This document shows, piece by piece, positions 58,801 through 64,000 of a DNA stretch of 64,000 bases. Position numbers and translations under genes: made by a program. Position 1 is the first letter of the stretch. The number at the start of each line of letters is the position of its first letter. A model generated the notes under the pieces. That model was not told the DNA's origin. It was given only the letters and a program-made list of their open reading frames with translations, and searched no databases. This DNA is from Apostichopus japonicus (Eukaryota; Echinodermata; Holothuroidea; Aspidochirotida; Stichopodidae): NCBI RefSeq assembly GCF_037975245.1, contig NC_092562.1, positions 27,106,054-27,170,053 of the forward strand, given 5' to 3'.

Positions 58801-60477
58801 ATTTAGGGTATTTTTTTTTTTGCCTGTCAACATTCGTTGATTATGACAGTAACCTTTCATATATTACTTAATACCCCTTCTGCAATTCACCTAACAAAAG
58901 TTTGATATTAATATAAAGTGTACATATACCCTAGGATAGGCCAATTCTCAGAAACCTACACATTAGGTTGCACCCTTGTTATTTTCTTCTTCTGGAACAT
59001 ATATAGTGAATAGATAGTGAATTGTTGGTATTTTAAAAAATGTTTGAAAAACGACTTTCAACCCTTTATTTTGCAGAGTCTATGGCACATGTCAAAAACA
59101 TAATGTTATTATTAACTAGCTTTATATTAAAATGCACAAAGGAAGGCCTACTATTTTATACAAAATTAAGTTACTAGTTACTTCAATCTATTGATCCTTT
59201 TCAGTTCCATTCAGTGGTCCAGGAGAAGTTCAAGCAAATGTTGCTGGTGAAAGGCAAGAAAATGTAGAGATAACTTGGCAGGTATGTCAAATATAAGCTA
59301 ACTTCTTTTATAAACATGCATATTGCAGATTTAACACTATTCACTTGAAACAAGTGTAGTCCCATATTGTATCACTTATTCTGCTAGTTTAGTTTCCCTA
59401 TGGTAATAGTTTTGTTAGTTTATGAAGTCTGCAAAATTCTGCTCTGTTCACGAAGATAAATTTCACAAATTTAGATCCCGAATCAGAATTTCATAGAGGT
59501 ATGAAGAACATTGCTATGGTTAGTATCTTTCTCTGCAATCCCACAATGGATGCTGGTTTTTCAATGTTATCTCCATTTTGCATTGTTCTTTTGGAAAACA
59601 AAAATCAGGTTTCACAATAGATGTGGTAAACAGTAGAAGTTACATATTGTATTGATTGCTTATAGTCAAGCAAGGAGGCCAGTACCTTCTCATATACAGT
59701 TCTGATTTTGCTTCACCTAAATGGAGCAATGGACATGGACATTAATTGAGTTGAAATTAATATAATTGGTGAAGTGAAATCCACAGGTGGCATGAAAGTG
59801 GATGCATATGGTTTGTCCTGCTTTGCTATGCGGTTGAATTTACCTTTTTTACGGTTGTGTGTAGAGTTATTTGTGAAGATTTTGGTATATTGAGAGGGCA
59901 AGGAATCAGTTAACTAGGCCAGTAGCCTTTGCTTGCTTTTGTTATCATAAAATTGGAGGTACCCTTCTGTAATCTATAATTTCATACCACAAAATGTGAA
60001 TAAACGATTATGCGACATAAACATATGTATTGATCTAATTCCACCTCTTTTCATGTATTATGTAACCAAGCATACATGTACCGGTAGTAATATATCATGG
60101 AAATGTTCTGCTGATAAATTAATGTAGGAAAAATCTAGATTTTAGGTCTGAGTACTAGAAAATATTCCAGTTAGAAGTATGTAAAGATAGTTGAAACGAA
60201 GTTCTTATATTTCAAAATGTCTACTGCACTGCATTTGCAAAGGTACCCTCAGATAAACAAGTTAACTGCGGAAGTGGTGTTTCTAAGTTTACCATCTACT
60301 ACTCTTCACATAAAGTGGAACCATATGATGAAGGAACAAAAAGTATTTTGGATCCTGATGCTACATCATACATATTTGAGAATCTAATGGTGGGAAAAAA
60401 TTACAAATTCCAAATGACACTAACTACTGCTGGTGGTGAAAGCCCTTTCAGTGATGAAGTCACTCACCTTTTACCAA
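33662..60477 (+). CDS. Gene 2: Ig/EGF/FN3 receptor, tandem paralogue of gene 1, 3' partial and interrupted
   Basis: Thirteen exons traced, almost all symmetric phase 1-1: signal peptide, Ig-like, Ig-like (broken by a BEL element), EGF-like x6, Ig-like, FN3, split FN3. This ectodomain order (Ig, EGF, Ig, FN3) resembles Tie-type receptors, but the FN3 exons are most like those of gene 1, a phosphatase, so a transmembrane PTP end is expected beyond 64000 (inference). No transmembrane or cytoplasmic exon is visible between 60478 and 64000. A BEL/Pao retrotransposon in the second Ig exon adds about 6.5 kb with stops in the sense frame, so normal protein from this allele would need the insert to be spliced out. 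Confidence 0.85.
34640..35745 (-). mobile_element. 5'-truncated LINE with reverse transcriptase C-terminus
   Basis: Minus-strand frame starts at the catalytic [12 protein letters not shown] and runs through [33 protein letters not shown] and [19 protein letters not shown] before a stop near 34892; the ORF from 35626 is intact for 244 codons. These are the thumb and C-terminal parts of a CR1/Jockey-type LINE. It lies in intron 1 of gene 2, opposite to the gene. Remaining bases to 34640 look like its 3' UTR. Confidence 0.85.
35746..36977. other. Intron 1 of gene 2, remainder
   Basis: No exon or repeat recognised up to the acceptor CTCAATAG. Confidence 0.5.
36978..37298 (+). CDS. Gene 2 exon 2: first Ig-like domain
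   Basis: 321 nt, phase 1-1, donor GTGAGT. Encodes an Ig-like module: [11 protein letters not shown] with the first Cys, the acidic loop [28 protein letters not shown] and [11 protein letters not shown] with the second Cys. The spacing is long, so the fold call is moderate. Confidence 0.78.
37851..37881. repeat. (TA)n microsatellite
   Basis: Short TA tract in the intron just before the second Ig exon. Confidence 0.95.
37909..38033 (+). CDS. Gene 2 exon 3a: second Ig-like domain, 5' part before BEL insertion
   Basis: Acceptor TTTCAG at 37903-37908. Encodes [20 protein letters not shown] and ADFRWLKDN, the B and C strands of an Ig fold with Cys and Trp. The open frame ends at AAT where the LTR begins. 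The last five bases ATAAT are the target duplication. Confidence 0.85.
38034..38956 (-). repeat. BEL 3' LTR
   Basis: 923 bp, same length as the other LTR. I find one difference by eye: AATTCAATAAT here and AATTCATTAAT in the 5' LTR. Contains three copies of a 20-bp unit with TAACGGCGGCTTTCTGG near 38409-38470. Confidence 0.97.
38957..38966 (-). promoter_or_regulatory. Polypurine tract of the BEL element
   Basis: Minus-strand AGTGGGGGGAG directly before the 3' LTR TGTCA, the expected plus-strand DNA primer site for a retrotransposon. Confidence 0.7.
39118..39615 (-). pseudogene. BEL integrase N-terminal region, truncated
   Basis: 165 codons with [19 protein letters not shown] and [16 protein letters not shown], the zinc-binding region that precedes the integrase core in BEL/Pao polyproteins. 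The paired Cys are lost and the frame ends 160 bp from the LTR. The frame differs from the upstream RT ORF by a shift near an A8 run at 39586-39593. No DDE core follows. Confidence 0.85.
39483..41417 (-). CDS. BEL reverse transcriptase and RNase H
   Basis: 644 codons. RT motifs include [45 protein letters not shown] and the catalytic [10 protein letters not shown]. RNase H shows [21 protein letters not shown] and [11 protein letters not shown]. Overlaps the gag-protease frame by 56 bases in another frame, which in this family is normally one frame, so a frameshift is likely. Confidence 0.95.
   Translation of the reverse strand: MVTMNFLFLGGQSETLPNNFVVAKTRLDSLYKKLVRNGSYDRYDAEIVKLVDNCYAEAVPDSELFMVDRIWYLPHHAVVSEKKPGKLRVVFDCASNFKGKSLNDRCMQGPDMINKLLPVLLRFRQHSIAVQADIEAMYNQVRIPARDRDALRFLWYINGKLRYLRMTSHLFGGVWCAASSAYALRRTITDLPSVIPLVKYAVERSFYVDDCLSSVSSKSDAEIIIRETPKALKSGGFKLTKFVVNNFRLLAEVSVECRAKEVLDFGTSSESRALGIKWMVSRDEFFFALEKDFGGLLTRWRMLSIVSSIFDPLGLISPVVLSGKLLFQEATARGLSWDEEIPPDIVRAWDTWAQSLSSVSRLRVPRCIKPCSFDDAFIELHHFSDASSKGYGCCCYVRCVNRKGEIHVQLVMSKSKVAPLKLRTIPRLELQAAVLAVKVDSLLRRELALEFAKSYFWTDSEIVLKYIHNDSRRFHVFVGNRVSLIREFSDPQQWFHIETKANPADLVTRNCSFSKFNSSKWFNGPDKLGRYKNDWQTAKLNSLVLTDDDPEVKETDVTVGYTTVAGHVSPPGLSDVGDSDEPLYRIMNHYSSWFKMKRGLAWLLRLVRFFLRGRNLWADYLSKKFVVQEISSSVRVSLLVSVLS
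41362..43386 (-). CDS. BEL gag and aspartic protease
   Basis: 674 codons. Gag region includes [20 protein letters not shown] and [14 protein letters not shown], typical of BEL capsid (DUF1759). A Cys/His region [13 protein letters not shown] and [15 protein letters not shown] follows. The protease-like region (DUF1758) has [11 protein letters not shown] where D-S/T-G/A is usual, so the catalytic Asp is replaced by Glu in this copy. It ends [16 protein letters not shown] near the start of RT. Confidence 0.93.
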   Translation of the reverse strand: MEDLKTPRTSAKRAVTTQINRVRQYIAEGNVDINSHVILLKDLFQVFTLAHDKYHETLTDEKDIDESDDYFCDKQKDYISALNLVKDALNSAEVKREDQSLKDNPNADLSRKEFLHLLNLPKVELQIFHGNPLHYHQFIRAFEANVDRVCDDNDLKLSRLMQYTSGSAKEAIRSCQLVGGSSGYAKAISILENRFGNSHLVTERLIRELRFGKQVRLPQDIQQLADDMQNAFLVLSELKTLKEVDSQAVLIEIVARFPNYVQLRWKKFALKAKRADGCYPGFKEFIEFAGEIASEVNDPVYGDVYLKRSDKCKREQRSTSSSYSISLSKSNTCTGEGAQAAKPGMYARAEPPCVLCEQSHRLWHCDKFKQLRPRERLTVVIKHKLCHNCLRASHNTSDCGKRSVCSVRGCGRKHTMYIHCDDNTVNSSPDIEVSNASFSRSKSTHMPLVQATVNSLCDAFVLLESASSNSFCSRALVNQLGITGNSYQFELRTLNSSGIQQSEMVELSLSSKSGEILKLSAVYVVDEIPVKNSMVDLECYSHLSGIGPLPAYQSTDITVDILVGQDNSEALVPLEVRRGAPGELFAVRYMFGWSLNGQSPISLPSRKIISNFISTSTIQTDVSRLWEIENAGLDLPSWSYEDKLVISLWDKEHRKVDGHHELPIPWRAVGDPPK
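43601..44523 (-). repeat. BEL 5' LTR
   Basis: 923 bp, TGTCA...TGACA, near-identical to the LTR at 38034-38956. It contains the promoter of the element in minus orientation (family knowledge). The three 20-bp tandem units lie near 43976-44037. Confidence 0.97.
44524..44670 (+). CDS. Gene 2 exon 3b: second Ig-like domain, 3' part after BEL insertion
   Basis: Begins with the second copy of ATAAT and continues [32 protein letters not shown] and LELLIVRG; D-x-G-x-Y-x-C is the classic Ig F-strand motif. Removing the insert and one ATAAT gives a 267-nt symmetric phase 1-1 exon in frame, so the exon was intact before insertion. Confidence 0.88.
44671..46285. other. Intron, nothing recognised
   Basis: 1.6 kb of AT-rich DNA before a hAT-like element; no exon or repeat supported. 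Confidence 0.5.
46490..47815 (-). mobile_element. Outer hAT-like family copy 3, reversed and internally deleted
   Basis: Starts CAGGGGCGTATGCAGG and continues TTTTCTAACCCGGGGGCGCG, the reverse of the right end of copy 2. Blocks CGCGGCCCACAATATCC and GAACGCCATTTTCATGCTCA confirm a minus-strand copy. The far end fades in the pyrimidine-rich stretch near 47815. Confidence 0.75.
47069..47626. mobile_element. Nested hAT-like MITE E (558 bp)
   Basis: Termini CATGGGCGCAGATC and GATCTGCGCCCATG, flanked by GTTTTGAG (47061-47068) and GTTTGGAG (47627-47634), an 8-bp duplication with one mismatch. In copies 1 and 2 of the outer family the CAGTTTTGAGGC site is uninterrupted. Confidence 0.87.
48515..48649 (+). 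CDS. Gene 2 exon 4: EGF-like 1
   Basis: 135 nt, phase 1-1. Encodes [20 protein letters not shown] and [22 protein letters not shown]-x-C, C-x-C-x-x-G-F/W-x-G-x-x-C, a clear EGF motif. Confidence 0.9.
48756..49353. repeat. Pair of direct repeats of about 138 bp
   Basis: About 48756-48893 and 49217-49353 share TGTAATCCAC-like start, AAATGACGTCACT, CAAGTCTACTGTTTCAAAAG and TTAAATCTTGCACTTAAAGG. They flank about 320 bp of unassigned DNA. Confidence 0.8.
49345..49560 (+). mobile_element. Short LINE 3' end fragment
   Basis: Contains [18 protein letters not shown] in one frame, the C-terminal end of CR1/L2-type RT, then a 3' end with AAGCGCTTTGAAATGC and GCGCAATATAAATATG. 5'-truncated. Confidence 0.75.
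50484..50633 (+). CDS. Gene 2 exon 5: EGF-like 2
   Basis: 150 nt, phase 1-1, donor GTAAAG. Encodes [32 protein letters not shown] and KGLDCLTG; Cys-rich, ending in the EGF C-x-C-x-x-G-W-x-G-x-x-C pattern. Confidence 0.88.
51362..51447 (+). pseudogene. Degenerate EGF pseudo-exon
   Basis: From GGAGCCAGCTGCCTACAG to CAGTGTAACAGAT it matches exons 6 to 8 very closely, but the first Cys block is damaged, the second half is deleted and stops follow at TAACGTTAG. The downstream intron sequence (TTGTTACAAGGGAAAGATTG) is also shared. Confidence 0.85.
51595..51735 (+). CDS. Gene 2 exon 6: EGF-like 3
   Basis: 141 nt, phase 1-1. Encodes [20 protein letters not shown] and [16 protein letters not shown]-like EGF spacing. 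Nearly identical to the next exon. Confidence 0.92.
51891..52031 (+). CDS. Gene 2 exon 7: EGF-like 4
   Basis: 141 nt, phase 1-1. [20 protein letters not shown]; differs from exon 6 at a few residues (D for S, D for N, S for T). Flanking introns are also near-identical. Confidence 0.92.
52155..52292 (+). CDS. Gene 2 exon 8: EGF-like 5
   Basis: 138 nt, phase 1-1. [20 protein letters not shown] then [12 protein letters not shown]. The G-W of the motif is V-W here, and the final CQQG is CLG. More diverged than exons 6 and 7. Confidence 0.88.
52293..53479. other. Intron, nothing recognised
   Basis: 1.2 kb between the EGF array and the minisatellite. No exon or repeat supported. Confidence 0.5.
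53480..54210. repeat. Minisatellite, about 5 copies of a 145-bp unit
   Basis: The anchor CATGA(A/G)CACAACATGAAACC recurs at 53534, 53679, 53824 and 53969, exactly 145 bp apart, and in changed form at 54106 (137 bp). Each unit also has GTTCTGATCAATAT and ACAGAATGCAGATTAGG. Confidence 0.95.
54436..54584 (+). pseudogene. Possible decayed EGF-like exon
   Basis: Frame encodes [18 protein letters not shown] then [18 protein letters not shown], Cys spacing like the neighbouring EGF exons, ending HWDE and TAA. No AG acceptor lies just upstream, and the possible donor GTAAAA would give the wrong phase, so it is probably no longer used. Confidence 0.5.
55152..55295 (+). CDS. Gene 2 exon 9: EGF-like 6
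   Basis: 144 nt, phase 1-1, acceptor TTACAG and donor GTAAGA. Encodes [20 protein letters not shown] and [12 protein letters not shown]; the final Cys is present (NFCQTG) but the G-F/W-x-G turn is changed. Confidence 0.85.
55983..56276 (+). CDS. Gene 2 exon 10: third Ig-like domain
   Basis: 294 nt, phase 1-1, donor GTGAGT. Encodes [13 protein letters not shown] with the first Cys and [20 protein letters not shown] with the second, Ig-like spacing of about 67 residues. Sequons NAT, NVT, NIT. Confidence 0.82.
56277..57557. other. Intron, nothing recognised
   Basis: No exon, RNA gene or repeat supported. Confidence 0.5.
57558..57872 (+). CDS. Gene 2 exon 11: FN3-1 (complete domain)
   Basis: 315 nt, phase 1-1, acceptor CTCTAG and donor GTATTT. 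Encodes [39 protein letters not shown] and [10 protein letters not shown]. Parallel to FN3-b of gene 1 (INWPPWD...GTPPV, AVREG...GDGTPGP). Confidence 0.9.
57873..59204. other. Intron, nothing recognised
   Basis: 1.3 kb without a supportable feature. Confidence 0.5.
59205..59281 (+). CDS. Gene 2 exon 12: N-terminal half of FN3-2
   Basis: 77 nt, phase 1-0, identical in size to gene 1 exons 1 and 4. Encodes [18 protein letters not shown] and NVEITWQ, with the Trp beside the donor GTATGT. Confidence 0.85.
60243..60477 (+). CDS. Gene 2 exon 13: C-terminal half of FN3-2
   Basis: 235 nt, phase 0-1, donor GTGAGT. Encodes [31 protein letters not shown] and GESPFSDEV. Homologous to gene 1 exon 2. It is the last gene 2 exon I can find; more exons are expected past the window. 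Confidence 0.88.
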
Positions 60478-63169
60478 GTGAGTTAAAATTCAGCTGCAGT
60501 ATTGATATCATCATCTAGTTTAAAAATCTGCATCTAAACAAATATAATATAGTAACGTTTGTGGTATGGTAGAATTTCTTAGATATGCATGTAGACGGTA
60601 GCGTAGCAAAGATTTTAGGTTGCAGAGATTGAGTGAGGGAGGGGTGAAGGGAGCTGGCTGTTAAACTTGTGGAGGTAGTTTGCATTATCATATTAAATCA
60701 TAATGTATTTTTATAATTTTACTTGTCATGTCAAATTGTTTTACGCGGTCAGATGTAAACTGGCCAAATATCATTGCACTGTGTTCACTGTTTTTTATTG
60801 TTTTTTCGGCTTTAATAGATCTTAATGATCTTTTAACAGCGAGCATTTAGTATAAAAGCCATTGCAACTATTTTATTGTAAAGTTGTAACGAATTAATAT
60901 TTGTGTTGTGTTGAATATCAGCATTACTTGATAATGAAAGCAACCCTTGCGATATGCCCCTTGTAAAATTCACTTTGAAGTGTCTTGTTACTGAAAACTA
61001 AAAATACATTCACCATGTAGTTTCTCTTAAGGATATGCCAACTCTCACAAACCTACAAACGTAGATTTTTTATTTAGATGTTAACCGTGACCAATGCGAT
61101 CACGATGGCGTGTGTTCCTATGTATGTGGTGTGCATGTGTAGTTCAGACTGATATACATGAAATAACAAGGACTTTGACAGCAGTATGCTTTAATGCCTA
61201 ACACAACGATTCTCTGTCACCCAGTGATGTCCCCTATTGATTTGGGTACAGATGACATGCATATAAATAAGTAGGCGATATTTAAATATCGCATAGCATA
61301 GCTGGTAGTTTATCGACATCCTCTAATCTATTTCTCTTTTGGGACTAGGTAAAACTTGATCAAACCTAACACCTTTGGACAAGGAATTTGCTCTTTTCAC
61401 AAAACTTCTCAGCGTTCACTAGACTGCAGGTCAACCTGTGACGTACATGTGCGGAGTCGGATGAGGAAAACTTTCGATCAAGCTATTCAGTTTAGCACTA
61501 AACTACGCCTATAAGACACTTTGTCATATTGTTAAAATCAAAATTACAACGATTTGTGTAGCAGGAGCGTGCAAAACACTTTCGAAAACCGAAATTTAAG
61601 GTCACGTTTCCCAGTCATCAAACTGACGAAAAACGTCCCAGGCTTTGGATTAATTTGTAAGACATTTGTGAGACATACTCGAAGCTTATATTCCATGCAT
61701 GTATTCGATTAATATTGCATCTCCTGACTGGAACCTAAAACCGCAAACACGATTTATTGCAACAACAAATGAAGAAATACCTGCTTTGTCGACAGATTTC
61801 ACAAGGTAGGCTTTTCAATTGCGACAAGACCTCGATATCGTACGGCACAGTATTTACACTGGCCTATAATAGCAGCGAAACTTACGAAATATGATCAGAC
61901 TTTGAGGCATTTTTTAACCATAATTTACTTTTAATTGAAGAATTGCTACCCAAAATAAATTAACAAATCTGTGAACAATTCTAACAACCGTTCTTAACTC
62001 TTGTAGCTGCATGTTTTATTGGAAGTATTGTATTTGGAAATTCCATTGTTATTGTTTCGCGTTCGCGGTATACTCCGCAAAAAGACGTCACACGGTGACC
62101 TGTACGTTCATCAGCTTTTACACTTCAGGTTCCTGGTCATTGAAAATCTGCTAACTTTGACATCAAATTTCTCTGTATTACTGTCTCTTTTGACTAAACG
62201 GGCACCACATTGTTGTTTATGTACTAAATGCTTTAGTATGAGCCCCCAAAATGTTTTTTTTTTTCACCACCAGCTATGTATTTTAAAGTAAAAATAATTC
62301 AAACACAATTTCTCCCTAACTGTTTCTTGTGTTGACTTTAAATTTGATAGGTTATATGCTACATGTAGACTAAATCAACTTTTTTAGTAGAAATGTTTTT
62401 TTGTTTTGCGATCGCGATATATTGGGGCACTGAACTACGCAAATTTCATGACAAACTTTGAAATTAACGCTCGAAGGACACGAAACCGATTTTTGTGTGC
62501 ACATTTTGAACTTTTACAACATTCACAAACTAAGTAACACTCCAAAAGCATGAATACAAGCTTACTCAGTTATGCTATTATTCAAGTATTTCTGCTTTCG
62601 GGTCCTGCCGTAATAGGGGATAGTATGTCCCTAGCCAAAATGTAACGTACCTGATATTATGAATGAACGTGACAAACATGCTCGGCTCGTTTGTAGCTCT
62701 GTATAGGCTACATGATGCTAAGCTGATATTCCTTCCCGAATTCCTACTGCAATTGGTATCGTTGGCCTCTATTGGCAAAGTTTTGTTTTTGGGTTGTTTT
62801 TTTTTCTAGTCTAAGTCCTACTTATTATAAGTTAGGCCTAGGCTAAGGTTAGTTAGGGTATTTTGTCTTATGTATAATTTTCTGAAATTTAGTAGCATCC
62901 ATTCAATAATTTTTCTGTTATAGCTTGTTGAAACGGCTATTTTCCTTAGTTCTAAACACTTTACATATGTACTTTATAACGCAAATTGTTTTTTTTTTCT
63001 TGTTTTTTTTGGGGGGGGGGGGGATAATTGTGTGCTGCCCACTGTGGTGTCACAAGAACAATTACGAAATAAGGAAAGTAACATTATCGAGACTTACTTA
63101 CTTACTTCTTTTAATATTCACCAAATTTGTACGGATATTGACGCTTTTACTACGTAATGCATTTAGAGA
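60478..63169. other. Probable intron, unassigned
   Basis: 2.7 kb with no convincing exon. Includes a T-run followed by a G-run near 62990-63024. Two TCGCG-type palindromic motifs near 62057 and 62409 may mark an unrecognised transposon; not supported further. Confidence 0.4.
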
Positions 63170-63218
63170 GGTCTCGGTCTTGGTCTCGAACACCCAGGTC
63201 TCGTCTCGGTCTCAAACT
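63170..63218. repeat. GGTCTCG-rich simple repeat
   Basis: Repeated GGTCTCG units (GAGGTCTCGGTCTTGGTCTCG, then GGTCTCGTCTCGGTCTC after a short spacer). Short, imperfect. Confidence 0.8.
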
Positions 63219-63285
63219 AATATGTATCGACAACAACACTGATAATCATCCATGACACCTGGCATATCTAGCAGTTTGTGGAGAA

Positions 63286-63289
<4 letters not shown>

Positions 63290-63346
<57 letters not shown>

Positions 63347-63370
63347 ATATATATATATATAATAATAATA
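63290..63370. repeat. (TA)n then (AAT)n tract
   Basis: About 70 bp of TA with one interruption, followed by AATAATAATA, which is the reversed 3' tail of the next LINE. Confidence 0.95.
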
Positions 63371-64000
63371 AATGCATTTATATAGCGCTAATTTTGTACA
63401 AAACATTCAAAAGCGCTTAACAAGGAAAAAGCCAACCAGTCGGGTCAATCAGAATAAGCAAGCTTAAACAGATATGTTTTTAACTTTATCTTGAAAGCAT
63501 CTAGGGTCAAGGAGTCGATACGCATCAATTCCACCGGAAGTGAATTCCACAACCGAGGTCCTTTGTAGGCAAAAGCCCTATTGCCTAATGTATTATGATT
63601 GATACAAGGAACATGCAGTGTGATTCGAGAATGTGAGCGCAAAGAGTAACAACTAGACTTCACCGAGATCATATCACATAAATACTTAGGTGCAAGACCT
63701 TTTAAACATTTAAATACTTGCAAGATTAGTTTAAATTCAATGCGTTGCTGTACAGGTAACCAATGAAGAGATTGTAAAGTAAAAGTAATATGACAAAATT
63801 TAGGAAGAGCGTAAATCAAACGAGCCGCTCCATTAAGTACCATTTGAACTCTACGAAGCTTATAATCAGGTAAACCAATCAAGAGTGCATTACAGTAGTC
63901 GATGTGACTAATTACAAAAGCATTAATAAGAGTTTTAGTACAGTCCTCATCCAGGAATTTTCTGATCTGACGAATATTATAGAGTCCATGGTATGCCCTT
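63361..64000 (-). mobile_element. LINE 3' part, CR1/L2-like, runs off the window
   Basis: Minus-strand frame from the window edge through AFVISHIDYCNALLIGLPDY, RRVQMVLNGAARLIYALP, LQSLHWLPVQQRIEFKLIL and RLWNSLPVELM, ending at 63445. These are the C-terminal RT blocks of CR1/L2 elements. The 3' UTR ends TAGCGCTATATAAATGC with an (ATT)n tail. The frame is intact, so the copy is fairly young. Confidence 0.9.

Noticed and set aside
61079..61143. Cys-containing frame DVNRDQCDHDGVCSY after a TTTAG acceptor
   Set aside because: Ends at a stop without a donor; no matching domain, so not annotated as a gene 2 exon.
1..64000. CRISPR arrays, operons, bacterial promoters
   Set aside because: The window is eukaryotic; the regular repeats are micro- and minisatellites and transposon modules.

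Overview
The window is eukaryotic, AT-rich genomic DNA from an animal, most likely an invertebrate deuterostome; an echinoderm such as a sea cucumber or sea urchin is my best guess. The reasons are many short exons with GT-AG introns, phase-1 domain exons (Ig, EGF, FN3), an expanded receptor-phosphatase type gene family, and BEL/Pao, CR1/L2-like and hAT-like transposons. The species call is inference; no single marker proves it.

Gene 1 (+, 605 to 22325, 5' end outside the window) encodes a receptor-type protein tyrosine phosphatase. Its order is four fibronectin III domains, one transmembrane exon, a short juxtamembrane region, a catalytic-looking D1 phosphatase domain (YDHSRV, WPD, HCSAGVGRTG), a divergent D2 domain (HCINGAGRTG, no canonical WPD) and a tail ending in EYANI. 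I could follow 25 exons with consistent phases except at one junction near the end of D2, where an exon seems to be missing.

The 22.3-33.7 kb stretch between the genes holds a 3.3 kb nest of hAT-like non-autonomous DNA transposons (28072-31376), three levels deep with 8-bp target duplications around the inner three, and a 3' LINE fragment (32290-33150).

Gene 2 (+, 33662 to at least 60477, 3' end not found) starts with a signal peptide exon, followed by Ig-like, Ig-like, an EGF-like array, Ig-like, FN3, and a split FN3. Its FN3 exons match those of gene 1 in sequence and intron position, so the two genes are tandem paralogues. The second Ig exon is interrupted by a 6.49 kb BEL/Pao LTR retrotransposon (38034-44523, minus strand) whose two 923-bp LTRs differ at about one base and which is flanked by ATAAT. 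The insertion is therefore recent, and this allele probably cannot make the normal receptor.

Other repeats include two outer hAT-like copies besides the nest (7903-9801; 46490-about 47815), a second hAT nest (46286-48202), LINE fragments at 10165-11160, 34640-35745, 49345-49560 and 63370-64000, a 145-bp minisatellite (53480-54210), a long ATGATC/CAT microsatellite (5862-6383), several (TA)n tracts and a tRNA-like SINE head (20732-20803). The genes are the functional core. The transposons explain most of the intron and intergenic bulk and, at the BEL insertion, have directly changed a gene.
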